This document shows, one piece after another, positions 36,132 through 45,578 of a stretch of 64,000 nucleotides of DNA. The first letter of the stretch is position 1; every line of letters begins with the position of its first letter. A program made the position numbers and the translations under genes. Origin of the DNA: JANQMY01 sp965227095 (lineage in GTDB: Bacteria; Pseudomonadota; Alphaproteobacteria; JANQMY01). Location of the stretch: assembly GCA_965227095.1 (NCBI GenBank), contig CBDDFL010000003.1:62001-126000 (forward strand), given 5' to 3'. The notes under the pieces were generated by a model. The model was not told where the DNA came from and did no database searches. It worked only from the letters and a program-made list of their open reading frames with translations.

Positions 36132-36156
36132 AAGGCAGACCATATGTGTCTGCCTT
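36132..36156. repeat. Perfect hairpin in the leader of the TRAP operon
   Basis: AAGGCAGAC pairs with GTCTGCCTT (9 bases) around CATATGT. It lies between the N-end-rule transferase gene and dctP and ends 26 bases before the dctP start. No T-run follows on the plus strand. It may be a terminator remnant, an RNA stabiliser or a regulator site. Confidence 0.5.
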
Positions 36157-36182
36157 AAACGTTACAGAGGAGACGGCGCCGC

Positions 36183-37325
36183 ATGGATCGCAGGCAAGCG
36201 TTGAAAAAAACCGCCGGTATCGCCGCGGGATTGGGATTGGCCGCAGGCATCGCCGCTTGCGACAATGGGGGTAGCTCGACAGCGTCCGAAGGCAGTGCTG
36301 CCCCAGCCGTCGCAAAGAAAAAACTGACCCTGAAAATGGTCACCACCTGGCCAAAAGGGTTGCCGGGCTTGGGCGAATCTCCCGAACGCATCGCCGAACG
36401 GGTCGAAACAATGACCGACGGCGCCATCAAGATTAAGGTCTATGCCGCGGGTGAATTGGTCCCCGCATTCGAAGCTTTTGATGCCGTCTCAACCGGCCAA
36501 GCCGACCTTTATCACGGTGCGGAATATTACTGGCAGGGCAAATCGAAGGCATTCAATTTCTTCACCGCCGTCCCCATGGGCCTCACCTCCACCGAGAACA
36601 ATGCCTGGATCTATCACGGCGGCGGACAAGAATTGTGGGATGAACTGTCCGCCAAGTTCAACATCAAGGCGATGCCGGCGGGAAACACCGGCGTTCAAAT
36701 GGGCGGCTGGTTCCGCAAAGAAATCAACACCCTTGATGATTTTAAAGGCCTAAAGATGCGCATGCCCGGCCTGGGGGGCGAGGTGTTGCGCCGCTTGGGC
36801 GCCAATGCCGAAGCACTGGCGGGCCCAGACATTTTCCAAGCCCTGCAACAGGGACGCATTGAAGCAACCGAATGGGTTGGTCCGTGGAATGATCAATCCA
36901 TGGGGTTCTACCGGGTTGCGAAATATTACTACGTCCCCGGTTTTCACGAACCGGGTTCCACATTGGCGGTAGGCGTCAACCTCAAAGTCTGGAACGACTT
37001 GTCCGACAGCCAACGCATGATCCTCAGCCAGGCCTGCATGGCCGAAGACAGTTACGGATATGCGCAGTTTAATCACTTCAATGCAGGCGCCTTGCGCAAC
37101 CTCGTTGAAAAACATGACGTCAAGATCCGCAGCTTCTCGCCAGAGATCAACACCGAAATCGCCCGCATCTCCGGTGAAGTGGTGAAGGAAACAGCCCAAG
37201 AAGATGAGCTGACCAATCGCATCTATCAAAGCTTCCTCAAAGCGCGCGCCGACGGCATTGCTTGGTCGCAAGTGGCGGACGAAGCCTATATGCGGGACCG
37301 CCGCTTGCCGTACGATTACGGCTAA
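36183..37325 (+). CDS. dctP: TRAP transporter solute-binding subunit, TakP-like
   Basis: A 380-residue binding protein of the DctP/TakP family. The N-terminus, MDRRQALKK, has the twin Arg of Tat signals, and the hydrophobic stretch ends in a lipobox (LAAGIAAC, Cys26), so it may be a Tat-exported lipoprotein with a Ser/Ala-rich linker. Family motifs are TWPKGLPGLG, GVQMGGWFRKEI, LKMRMPGLGGEVLRRLG and GRIEATEWVGPWND, where the conserved Arg binds the carboxylate. TakP-type proteins bind 2-oxo acids or similar acids. GAGGAGA precedes the ATG. It heads the operon dctP-dctQ-dctM. Confidence 0.93.
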   Translation: MDRRQALKKTAGIAAGLGLAAGIAACDNGGSSTASEGSAAPAVAKKKLTLKMVTTWPKGLPGLGESPERIAERVETMTDGAIKIKVYAAGELVPAFEAFDAVSTGQADLYHGAEYYWQGKSKAFNFFTAVPMGLTSTENNAWIYHGGGQELWDELSAKFNIKAMPAGNTGVQMGGWFRKEINTLDDFKGLKMRMPGLGGEVLRRLGANAEALAGPDIFQALQQGRIEATEWVGPWNDQSMGFYRVAKYYYVPGFHEPGSTLAVGVNLKVWNDLSDSQRMILSQACMAEDSYGYAQFNHFNAGALRNLVEKHDVKIRSFSPEINTEIARISGEVVKETAQEDELTNRIYQSFLKARADGIAWSQVADEAYMRDRRLPYDYG

Positions 37326-37351
37326 GCAAAAGGCCGATCGGGGGATCATCT

Positions 37352-37894
37352 GTGGGCAGCCTAAAACCAATCGCAACGGTCATAGACCGATTTAACCAAG
37401 CACTGGGCAGTGTGGTGGCTTGGTTGACGTTGATTATGGTTTTGGAACAATTCGCCATCGTGCTGATGCGCTATGTGTTCGGCGTCGGCTACATCTATAT
37501 GCAAGAATCAATCGTCTACATGCACGGCATGCTGTTCTTATTGGGCGCTGGGTTCACCCTACTGCATAACGGCCATGTTCGTGTGGACTTGATCTATCGC
37601 GAAGCACCCGTTCGGCAAAAGGCGCTGACCGACCTTTTAGGGTCACTCCTCCTCTTGATCCCCGTCATGATACTGATCTTTTGGACCGCCTATCCTTATG
37701 TGCAGATCAGTTGGTCCGTTTTTGAGGGCTCGAAAGAAACCAGCGGCATTCCCGGTATCTATTTATTGAAAACCACGATCCTGGTCTTTGCCGGGATCAT
37801 GGTGCTGCAAGGCATTTCCATGGCCATTCATTCCGCCCTCATCCTCTTCGGTGTTGAAAAAGCCTCCGAAGAGTCCGGCCAGACCGCGTTGTAG
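37352..37894 (+). CDS. dctQ: TRAP transporter small membrane subunit DctQ
   Basis: A 180-residue membrane protein with four helices: AWLTLIMVLEQFAIVLMRY, a second with YMQESIVYMHGMLFLLGAG, then LLGSLLLLIPVMILIFWTAY and TTILVFAGIMVLQGISMAIH. DctQ family features include the loop NGHVRVDLIY. It joins the DctM channel in a Na+-driven importer fed by DctP. GTG is chosen as start because GGGGGATC lies about nine bases upstream and the product then has normal length. It starts 26 bases after dctP. Confidence 0.93.
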   Translation: MGSLKPIATVIDRFNQALGSVVAWLTLIMVLEQFAIVLMRYVFGVGYIYMQESIVYMHGMLFLLGAGFTLLHNGHVRVDLIYREAPVRQKALTDLLGSLLLLIPVMILIFWTAYPYVQISWSVFEGSKETSGIPGIYLLKTTILVFAGIMVLQGISMAIHSALILFGVEKASEESGQTAL

Positions 37895-37906
37895 GACGAG
37901 AGCGTC

Positions 37907-39532
37907 ATGGACATTCGCGAAACCCTCGACATTCTCATGTTTGTGGTCGCCTGTCTGGTTTTGCTCGCCGGCTTTCCCGTCGCGTTTTCGCTGGCCGGCG
38001 TCGCGCTACTCTTCGCGTTTATCGGAGCGGCGTTGGGCGTGTTCGACATGTCATTCGTTGGCTTTTTGCCCCAACGCATTTTCGGCACGATGACCAACGA
38101 AGTGCTTATCGCCGTTCCCCTGTTCATCTTTATGGGGGTCATGCTGGAACGCTCGCGGGTTGCCGAGGAACTGCTCGACACCATGGGCCGCCTGTTCGGC
38201 AGCATGCGTGGTGGCTTGGGCATTTCGGTCACCCTTGTGGGCGCCTTGCTTGCGGCATCCACCGGCATTGTCGGCGCAACGGTTGTGACCATGGGACTGT
38301 TGTCCCTGCCCACCATGCTGAAACGCGGATATGACCCGGCCCTTGCCACGGGGTCGATCAGTGCCGCCGGCACTTTGGGTCAGATCATTCCGCCGTCCAT
38401 TGTGCTGGTGCTGTTGGGGGATGTTCTGTCGAACTCTCATAATGAAGCGCTGCGCGCGATGGGGGATTTTTCGGGAGACGTCATCTCCGTGGGCGATCTG
38501 TTCGCGGGCGCTTTGATGCCCGGCCTTTTGCTGGTGGCAATCTACATCTCCTATCAAATCGTGATGGCGCTGATCTATCCGGAGTCGTCCCCCCCAATCC
38601 CAGCCGAAGAACTGGCGGCGGACCGTGAAAACCTCATGGGCCGCGTCGTCCGGGCGTTGGTGCCGCCCGTGGTGCTGATCGTGTCCGTTTTGGGATCCAT
38701 TCTTGCCGGTATCGCCACCCCAACCGAAGCGGCCGCTGTGGGCGCTGTCGGCGCGATCCTGCTCGCGGGCTATCGCTTTCAAGCCCTAGAGGTTGAAGAA
38801 CTAGCGGCCAGTGGCGGCACTGCCACGGCGACCATGAAGCTCGGCCCTTGGCCGGGGGTCGCCGCCGGGGGTGCTCTCATTGCCCTCATCTTCCTCACCG
38901 CGCAAGTGGACCTTCGCCTTACGCGCGACACGATTTCCGGCGGCGATCAAGCGGGCATCGCGGCTGCCTTCCTTTTATGCGCGATTATCGCCTGGGGCGT
39001 CGTCGTCAGCCTGCAGAGGGTTTGGCGCAATGGCTGTCTGACCGATGTGATGCAAAGCACCACTCAGATCACCTCCATGGTGTTTGTAATCCTCATTGGC
39101 GCCGCCTTGTTCAGCCTGGTGTTCCGGGGCCTGGGCGGCGATGAAACCGTGGAGAATTTCCTCAACAGCATGCCCGGCGGTGCGGTGGGCGCCATGATCA
39201 CTGTCATGATCGTCATGTTCGTGCTGGGCTTCTTCCTCGACTTTATCGAGATCACCTTTGTGGTGGTGCCGCTTGTGGCGCCGGTGCTGATGATGATGGG
39301 AATCGACCCGGTCTGGCTCGGCGTGATGATGGCGATCAATCTGCAAACATCGTTTCTCACGCCACCGTTCGGATTTGCGTTGTTCTATTTACGCGGCGTG
39401 GCGCCCGACAGCGTGAAAACCACGGATATCTATCGGGGCGTCATCCCATTTGTGTTCCTGCAAATCTTGGTATTGGGCATCCTCGCTCTGTTCCCCGCCA
39501 TCGCCACCTGGCTGCCATCCGTGGTGTTTTAA
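37907..39532 (+). CDS. dctM: TRAP transporter large membrane subunit DctM
   Basis: A 541-residue inner-membrane carrier, longer than the ~430-residue standard. Motifs: IAVPLFIFMGVMLERS, ASTGIVGATVVTMGLLSLP, SAAGTLGQIIPPSIVLVLLG and LAGIATPTEAAAVGAVGA. An insertion of about 100 residues with two or three extra hydrophobic segments (about 300-385) accounts for the length, as in some TakP-type systems. It is the ion-coupled translocation subunit. It follows dctQ by 12 bases. The opposite SDR gene begins right at its stop. Confidence 0.93.
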   Translation: MDIRETLDILMFVVACLVLLAGFPVAFSLAGVALLFAFIGAALGVFDMSFVGFLPQRIFGTMTNEVLIAVPLFIFMGVMLERSRVAEELLDTMGRLFGSMRGGLGISVTLVGALLAASTGIVGATVVTMGLLSLPTMLKRGYDPALATGSISAAGTLGQIIPPSIVLVLLGDVLSNSHNEALRAMGDFSGDVISVGDLFAGALMPGLLLVAIYISYQIVMALIYPESSPPIPAEELAADRENLMGRVVRALVPPVVLIVSVLGSILAGIATPTEAAAVGAVGAILLAGYRFQALEVEELAASGGTATATMKLGPWPGVAAGGALIALIFLTAQVDLRLTRDTISGGDQAGIAAAFLLCAIIAWGVVVSLQRVWRNGCLTDVMQSTTQITSMVFVILIGAALFSLVFRGLGGDETVENFLNSMPGGAVGAMITVMIVMFVLGFFLDFIEITFVVVPLVAPVLMMMGIDPVWLGVMMAINLQTSFLTPPFGFALFYLRGVAPDSVKTTDIYRGVIPFVFLQILVLGILALFPAIATWLPSVVF

Positions 39533-40327
39533 TCACTCAGTCGGCATCATCTCGCTCATAATTTTCGGTAAATTCGGCTGACCCGTATGGGCAGTCTGCC
39601 CACCATCTGCCACCACGATGCTGCCGGTCATAAAGGATGCCTCATCAGACGCGAGGAAACAGATCACATTCGCCATTTCGTCAGGCGTGCCGTACCGCCC
39701 CATGGGAATACCAGCCTGCCAAACTTCTCCCACGGGCGGCTGCATAATTCCAGATTCCGTCAGTCCGGTGAGGATCAAGCCAGGACAGAGCGCGTTGGCA
39801 CGAATATTGTCCTTGGCATGATCAACCGCCAGGGCTTTGGTGTAATTCACGACAGCCCCTTTAGCGGCATTGTACGCTGCAAAGGCAAAGTCACCGCCAA
39901 GCCCAGAAATCGATGCGGTGTTTACGATGGCCCCACCCCCGCGTTTACGCATTTCAGGTATGGCCGCCCGGCAGCCATAGAACACGCTGTGCAGGTCGAT
40001 ATCGATCACCCGGTGCCATTCTTCCGGATCAAGATCGGGTGTCTCGGCGAATGCCCCAATGCCCGCATTATTGACCAAGATATCGAGACCACCGAACGTT
40101 TCAGCCGCCGATGCCACCATCTGTTCGACGTCAGACCGGTCCGACACGTCAACCCGATAGAAAGACGCCGCCCCATCCGGCAATTCTGAAACCAGCGCAT
40201 TACCAAGATCGGCATTGAGATCGGCCACCAACACCCTGGCCCCGTCTTCCACCAAACGCTTCACCGTTGCCGCCCCAATGCCGGAGGCACCGCCAGTGAC
40301 AATGGCTATCTTGTCTTTGAATCTCAT
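39533..40327 (-). CDS. Short-chain dehydrogenase/reductase
   Basis: A 264-residue classical SDR with TGGASGIGAATVKRL (NAD(P) site), NNAGIGAFAETPDL, a Ser in NTASISGLGG and the catalytic Tyr/Lys in FAAYNAAKGAVVNYTKALA, followed by the usual PGLILTGLT and GSIVVADGGQTA. The substrate is unknown; close relatives include 3-oxoacyl reductases and steroid dehydrogenases. AAGGA lies upstream of the ATG at 40327, which was chosen over a start ten codons earlier. It is convergent with and directly abuts dctM. Confidence 0.9.
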   Translation of the reverse strand: MRFKDKIAIVTGGASGIGAATVKRLVEDGARVLVADLNADLGNALVSELPDGAASFYRVDVSDRSDVEQMVASAAETFGGLDILVNNAGIGAFAETPDLDPEEWHRVIDIDLHSVFYGCRAAIPEMRKRGGGAIVNTASISGLGGDFAFAAYNAAKGAVVNYTKALAVDHAKDNIRANALCPGLILTGLTESGIMQPPVGEVWQAGIPMGRYGTPDEMANVICFLASDEASFMTGSIVVADGGQTAHTGQPNLPKIMSEMMPTE

Positions 40328-40488
40328 GGCTATTTCCTTCGATCTTGTTCTTATCACCGCCGGTATGCACCATGGTCCTGGAAAGAAAAAGGATTGTTTT
40401 GCCGGACACGGGCCAACTGCGTCACGAAATGTGCAATGATGACCTTACAAACATCTCGTCACTCAGACTGTAACAGAGGAACAACGAT

Positions 40489-40851
40489 ATGACCTATGTG
40501 GATGCGTTTGTGGCGGCGGTTCCGACAAATAACAAAGAGGCGTATCTTCGCCATGCCGAGATAGCGGCAGACGTGTTTAAAGAATTTGGCGCCCTTCAAA
40601 TAGCGGAATGCTGGGGGGACGATGTGCCCAAAGGTGAGGTGACGGACTTTTACGGCGCCGTCAAAGCGAAGGACGATGAATCCATCGTATTTTCCTGGAT
40701 CACCTGGCCGGATAAAGCAACCCGAGATAACGCGATGTCTAAGGTCATGGAAGATCCGCGCATGCAGGAAACAGACGCGGCCATGCCCTTTGACGGTAGC
40801 CGCATGCTACTTGGCGGTTTCGACATGATCTACCAGCGGGGAATTACATAA
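40489..40851 (+). CDS. DUF1428 family protein
   Basis: A 120-residue protein with the DUF1428 (YbaA-like, dimeric alpha/beta-barrel) pattern: YVDAFVAAVP at the start, ECWGDDVPKGEVTDF, SIVFSWITWPDKATRD, and MPFDGSRMLLGGFDMI at the end. The cellular role of the family is unknown. GAGGA precedes the ATG. It is divergent from the SDR gene, and its last eight bases overlap the end of parC on the other strand. Confidence 0.93.
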   Translation: MTYVDAFVAAVPTNNKEAYLRHAEIAADVFKEFGALQIAECWGDDVPKGEVTDFYGAVKAKDDESIVFSWITWPDKATRDNAMSKVMEDPRMQETDAAMPFDGSRMLLGGFDMIYQRGIT

Positions 40852-43072
40852 ATTTGTTACGTCGCGGAAATCCTTTCGGGGGCAAGCGACCCGCATTGCC
40901 GCGTGCGCCCAGCCAATCGCGTAAATCGTCAAACACCCGTTGTCGACCGCCGGTATCGATCACCGTCAATCCATCTTCCAGATCGAAGGTAATGACATCG
41001 GACAGGCCGCCATCTTTGTATTTCTGAAGTTTCACGCCGCGGCCACGGTTCATTTGCGGCAGATCTTCGGTTGGGAACAGCAGTAGCTTTCTGTTTTCGC
41101 CGATCACCGCCACATGGTCGCCACTGGCATCGGCGCAGGCCTGAGCCTCCACCCCGCCGGACACATTGAGTACTTGCTTACCACCCCGTTTGGTGGCGAT
41201 CACATCTTCTTGCGCCACGACAAAACCATAGCCGGATGATGCGGCGACGATCAGTTGGCCTTCTGGTTCGTAGACAAACAAATCCACAATGTCGTTGGTT
41301 TCATCCATATCGACCATAAGGCGCACAGGCTCTCCGTTGCCGCGGCCGCCGGGCAGCTTATCACAGCCCAGCGTGTAAAACTTACCATTGGTGGCGAATA
41401 GAAGCAGCTTGTCGGTTGTTTCCGTATACAGAACGAAACGTGCTTTATCCCCTTCCTTGTATTTAATATCGCTGGTTTTTTCCACATGGCCTTTCATGGC
41501 GCGGATCCAGCCTTTTTCGGAACAGATGACGGTGATCGGCTCTTTGGGGATCATTTCTTCGAAGTCGATAATGTCGGCTTCCGGCGCATCCTCGAAGCTG
41601 GTGCGCCGTTTACCCAATTCAGTTTTCTGACCGAATTTGGTTTTGATTTCCTTCACTTCTTCGGCAATACGCTGCCATTGCAGATCTTCGGATTTGATCA
41701 GCGCTTTCAGGTCCTTCCGTTCGCCCTTCAGCTTACGGTCTTCCTTTTTGATTTCCATTTCCTCAAGCTTACGCAGGCTGCGCAACCGCATATTAAGGAT
41801 CGCTTCAGCCTGTACATCCGTCAGCTCAAAGGTGGCCATCAGCTCTTTCTTAGGCTCATCCTCCTCACGGATGATACGGATCACCTCATCCAGATTGAGA
41901 TAGGCCACCAGATACCCGGCAAGTACCTCGAGCCGATTTTCTATCTTGGCGAGTCGGTATTTACTGCGCCGAACCAAAACTTCCTGCCGATGATCCAAAA
42001 AGGAACGCAGCACCTCGTCCAATGGCATGACGCGGGGCACACTGTCCGCATCCAGAACATTCATGTTAAGCGAGATGCGTGATTCAAGGTCTGTCAGCCG
42101 GAACAGACTTTCCATCAACATGGCCGGTTCAATCGTACGGTTTTTCGGCACGAGAATGAGGCGAATATCCTCGGCGGATTCATCCCGCACATCGTCCAGA
42201 AGCTGGAGTTTCTTTCCCTGAATAAGATCGGCGATCTTTTCGATCAGCTTTGCTTTTTGGACCTGGTAGGGAATTTCCGTGACCACAATCTGATAGGTGC
42301 CCCGGGGCAGTTGCTCCACCTCCCAGCGGGCCCGCACGCGGAAACCACCGCGCCCCGTACGATAGGCTTCCAGAATGCTTTCCTGCGGCTCCACCAAAAT
42401 GCCGCCGGTAGGCAGGTCTGGACCGGGAATGTGTTTGACCAAGCTTTCAAGCCGGGCATTGGGTGTCTTGATGAGATGCAGCAGCGCATCGCAAACCTCC
42501 CCCGCATTATGTGGGGGAATGCTGGTGGCCATGCCCACCGCGATGCCGGACGAGCCATTGGCCAACAGATTCGGGAACGCGGCGGGTAGAACAACCGGTT
42601 CTTCCGCATCCCCATCATAGGTCTCGCGGAAGTCGACCGTGTCTTCGTCAATCCCTTCGAGCAGCGCCTCGGCCACTTCGGTGAGGCGCGCTTCCGTGTA
42701 CCGCATGGCGGCGGCGTTATCACCATCAATATTGCCGAAATTGCCTTGCCCCTCGATCAGCGGATAGCGCACGGCGAAATCCTGCGCCAAACGCACCAAG
42801 GCGTCATAAACCGCTTGGTCGCCATGCGGGTGGTATTGACCGATGACATCACCGACCACACGCGCGGATTTTTTAAAGCCGGAATTTGGATCCAGCTTCA
42901 ATTGGCGCATCGCATAAAGCAGGCGGCGGTGCACCGGTTTTAAGCCATCCCGCACATCCGGCAGGGCCCGTTGCGTGATGGTGGACAGCGCATAAGCAAG
43001 ATACCGTTCGCTTAGCGCACGGGACAAAGGGGCGTCCCGAATATCATCCACTGCCGAACCGTTCGCGGCCAT
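40844..43072 (-). CDS. parC: DNA topoisomerase IV subunit A ParC
   Basis: A 742-residue ParC. The 5Y-CAP region reads YHPHGDQAVYDALVRLAQDF, and the catalytic Tyr125 lies in AAMRYTEARL; the C-terminal half is the beta-pinwheel. With ParE (not in the window) it unlinks daughter chromosomes. At the position of E. coli Ser80, a quinolone-contact residue, this enzyme has Gln86; the acidic partner is Asp90. GAGGTG lies just before the ATG. It sits downstream of recO on the same strand. Confidence 0.95.
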   Translation of the reverse strand: MAANGSAVDDIRDAPLSRALSERYLAYALSTITQRALPDVRDGLKPVHRRLLYAMRQLKLDPNSGFKKSARVVGDVIGQYHPHGDQAVYDALVRLAQDFAVRYPLIEGQGNFGNIDGDNAAAMRYTEARLTEVAEALLEGIDEDTVDFRETYDGDAEEPVVLPAAFPNLLANGSSGIAVGMATSIPPHNAGEVCDALLHLIKTPNARLESLVKHIPGPDLPTGGILVEPQESILEAYRTGRGGFRVRARWEVEQLPRGTYQIVVTEIPYQVQKAKLIEKIADLIQGKKLQLLDDVRDESAEDIRLILVPKNRTIEPAMLMESLFRLTDLESRISLNMNVLDADSVPRVMPLDEVLRSFLDHRQEVLVRRSKYRLAKIENRLEVLAGYLVAYLNLDEVIRIIREEDEPKKELMATFELTDVQAEAILNMRLRSLRKLEEMEIKKEDRKLKGERKDLKALIKSEDLQWQRIAEEVKEIKTKFGQKTELGKRRTSFEDAPEADIIDFEEMIPKEPITVICSEKGWIRAMKGHVEKTSDIKYKEGDKARFVLYTETTDKLLLFATNGKFYTLGCDKLPGGRGNGEPVRLMVDMDETNDIVDLFVYEPEGQLIVAASSGYGFVVAQEDVIATKRGGKQVLNVSGGVEAQACADASGDHVAVIGENRKLLLFPTEDLPQMNRGRGVKLQKYKDGGLSDVITFDLEDGLTVIDTGGRQRVFDDLRDWLGARGNAGRLPPKGFPRRNKFM

Positions 43073-43151
43073 TCACACCTCACACATATTTTTTAGAAAG
43101 CAAACAGAGCCAATAGGTTAAATCTGATTCGAGGCCCTTTTGGGGAGAGAA

Positions 43152-43895
43152 TTAATTGGCACCAACCGAGGCATTTCGCTGCAAAAGACCCAGGAAATGC
43201 TGCCGCGTTTCCGGCAAATCCACTTGATGGGGGGCCAATACGTGCCGGGCGATAAAATATTCGGTCATACGAAAGCCATCCAGCACATCTTGAGCCGTCG
43301 GATCCGCGTTCTGAGAGGACAACAAAAAACCGGGCAACGGCAGCATTTTATCCTTGTAGGCCGCCCCACCCTCGCGGCTGACCGCGCGGCCGCTTTTGGG
43401 CGACACATAGATCAGGTCTTCCGTCGTGCCAGTGGCGGCACAACAGGAAAAATCAAGGCCAAACCCTAATTCATTGATCAGCGCCAATTCCCACCGCACC
43501 AGTAGCGCGGGCCAAACGCTCTCGTCTTCCACCGTGTCCAGCCAATAGGAAAGTCCATGAAAAAGCGGCGCATGGGGTTCTCTTTCGGGTAAGGCGGCCG
43601 AGGCCAAGGCGGCGACGGCGCGCACGCCCGCCAGCGCCAATGGATTATCCAGCAAGTCCGCCGCTCGAGACCGGTCCGGTTCCACCGTGAAATTTCCGAG
43701 ATGTTCGGACAGGCGTGCCCGCCACTGAAGCTTCAGCGTGTTGCCCGTTTGCAAAAAACTGCGCAAATTTTTGGACCGCGCACCCCGCACCAAGCCCATA
43801 TGACGACCGTGATTTTCCGTCAGCACTTCAAGGATTGCCGCGGATTCTCCATGCCGCCGCGCGCCCAAAACGATGCCTGTATCTCGCCATTCCAT
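43152..43895 (-). CDS. recO: DNA repair protein RecO
   Basis: A 247-residue RecO with the OB-fold start WRDTGIVLGARRHGES, GLVRGARSKN and NTLKLQWRARLSEHLG, and a helical C-terminal part with Cys near residue 155 (DFSCCAATG). It loads RecA with RecR in gap repair. It begins 13 bases after era, within the conserved rnc-era-recO series. No strong ribosome site is seen, so coupling with era is likely. The final ~20 residues (LLQRNASVGAN) are flexible. Confidence 0.93.
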   Translation of the reverse strand: MEWRDTGIVLGARRHGESAAILEVLTENHGRHMGLVRGARSKNLRSFLQTGNTLKLQWRARLSEHLGNFTVEPDRSRAADLLDNPLALAGVRAVAALASAALPEREPHAPLFHGLSYWLDTVEDESVWPALLVRWELALINELGFGLDFSCCAATGTTEDLIYVSPKSGRAVSREGGAAYKDKMLPLPGFLLSSQNADPTAQDVLDGFRMTEYFIARHVLAPHQVDLPETRQHFLGLLQRNASVGAN

Positions 43896-43908
43896 GAGTT
43901 ACGCGTCG

Positions 43909-44841
43909 CTATTCCTGCGGATAGTCCAGACCCATCATCTTATACCGTTCCGGATCATCGCCCCAACGGCTGCGCACTTTCGCAAACAAAAACAGATGAA
44001 CCTTGCGCCCCAGCGCCTCGGAAATTTCCTTGCGTGCCTCGGCACCGATCGCCTTGATGGTGCGCCCCCCCTTGCCCAACACTATGGCTTTTTGACTATC
44101 GCGTTCGACGAAGATCGTCTGCTCGATGCGCAAACTACCGTCTTTCCGGTCTTCCCAACTGTCTGTTTCAACGGTAGAGGCGTAAGGCAATTCCTGATGC
44201 AATCTCAGAAACAATTTCTCGCGGGTGATTTCCGACGCCAGCAAGCGCAACGGAACGTCCGCCGCCTGATCTTCAGGGTAAAGCCAGGGGCCCGACGGCA
44301 TTTGGCTCACCACATAATCGAACAACTCGTCCACACCATCGCCGTTAAGCGCGGAAATCATGAAAATCTCGCGAAAGACCTCCGCCTCCCCCAACGCACC
44401 GGTCATGCGCAACAGCTCTTCCTTTTTGAGCTGATCGACTTTGTTCAGCACCGCTATCACATTCAACTCTTTGGATTTTAATGTCGCGATGATCTCGTCA
44501 ATCTGAGCACTGGCTTTCTTGTTGGCCGGTGTCCACTGGGCCGCATCGATCAGCAAAATGACAAGGTCAGCCTCAGCGGTCCCACCCCAGGCGGCGTCCA
44601 CCATGGCCCGGTCGAGCTTGCGCTTCGGCTCAAACAGACCGGGCGTGTCCACGAAAATAACTTGGGCGTGATCGCGTATCGCTACGCCGCGCAACAAGGT
44701 ACGCGTTGTCTGAACTTTGTGGGTGACGATGGCAATTTTCGACCCCACCAATCGGTTGAGGAGTGTGGACTTCCCCGCATTGGTCGCCCCGATAATCGTG
44801 GCAAAACCACAAACAGTCCCTTGGTCGATATCAGCAGTCAC
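43909..44841 (-). CDS. era: GTPase Era
   Basis: A 310-residue GTPase. G1 is IIGATNAGKST, G3 VDTPGLFEP and G4 LNKVDQL; the C-terminal KH domain is marked by VLGKGGRTIKAIG. Era binds 16S rRNA and aids 30S maturation. GTG at 44841 overlaps the rnc stop as GTGA, showing translational coupling, with AAAGGCGG upstream. A TTG eight codons earlier would give a longer, less likely form. Confidence 0.96.
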   Translation of the reverse strand: MTADIDQGTVCGFATIIGATNAGKSTLLNRLVGSKIAIVTHKVQTTRTLLRGVAIRDHAQVIFVDTPGLFEPKRKLDRAMVDAAWGGTAEADLVILLIDAAQWTPANKKASAQIDEIIATLKSKELNVIAVLNKVDQLKKEELLRMTGALGEAEVFREIFMISALNGDGVDELFDYVVSQMPSGPWLYPEDQAADVPLRLLASEITREKLFLRLHQELPYASTVETDSWEDRKDGSLRIEQTIFVERDSQKAIVLGKGGRTIKAIGAEARKEISEALGRKVHLFLFAKVRSRWGDDPERYKMMGLDYPQE

Positions 44842-45575
44842 CGCGCGCCGCCTTTGTCGGGCCAAATACCGGCCTCACGTAACATGGCTTCCGCCGCGGC
44901 TTGTTCAGCGCTGCGCTTGGAGGTGCCTTTTGCTTCCGCGTGTGGCAAGCCGGACAAGACGGCCTTCATGACGAATTGCGGCGCATGATCCGGCCCGGTC
45001 CGTTTCACCAATTCATAAACAGGCGGAGCCAGCCCGCGTGCTTGCGCCCATTCCTGCAACGACGTTTTGGCGTCCCGTGGAATTTCATCCAGAGTTGCCA
45101 CTCTGCCGTCCCAATATTTCTTGATAAAGGCGTCCGCCGGTGCCAAGCCGCCATCCAAATAAAGCGCGCCGATCACAGCCTCGCAGGCGTCTGCCACAAT
45201 CGCTTTCAGCGAGCGGTCTTGTACGAGGCGGTTTTCGCCTTGCCCAATCCGGAGGAATTTTTCCAATTCCAAATCACGCGCAATCTCCGCCAGCGTGTCT
45301 TTGCGAACCAAGGCGTTCAGCCGAGGCGCCAGCCCGCCTTCCTTTTCCTTTGGAAAGCGACGTACCAAAATATCCGCCACCACCAAGCCCAAGACGCGGT
45401 CACCCAGAAACTCCAGGCGCTCATAATCAAGCGCGCTGGTCTGTTCCCTCTGCGCCGCCGAGAAAGACGCATGGGTCAGCGCTTCGATCAATAAATCACG
45501 ATCTTGAAAGTGATGCCCAAGCCGGTCTTCTAGTATGTCCAAGGGGGGCGGGTTGGCCCCGTTCTTTTGCCCCAT
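44838..45575 (-). CDS. rnc: Ribonuclease III
   Basis: A 245-residue RNase III. The catalytic domain has the signature YERLEFLGDRVLGLV and, later, VADACEAVIGALYLDGG, which supply the acidic metal ligands. The C-terminal dsRNA-binding domain includes KTSLQEWAQARGL and GTSKRSAEQAAAEAML. It cleaves double-stranded RNA in rRNA and mRNA processing. The gene starts three bases after lepB and overlaps era, so lepB-rnc-era are translated as a tight series. Confidence 0.97.
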   Translation of the reverse strand: MGQKNGANPPPLDILEDRLGHHFQDRDLLIEALTHASFSAAQREQTSALDYERLEFLGDRVLGLVVADILVRRFPKEKEGGLAPRLNALVRKDTLAEIARDLELEKFLRIGQGENRLVQDRSLKAIVADACEAVIGALYLDGGLAPADAFIKKYWDGRVATLDEIPRDAKTSLQEWAQARGLAPPVYELVKRTGPDHAPQFVMKAVLSGLPHAEAKGTSKRSAEQAAAEAMLREAGIWPDKGGAR

Positions 45576-45578
45576 GGG

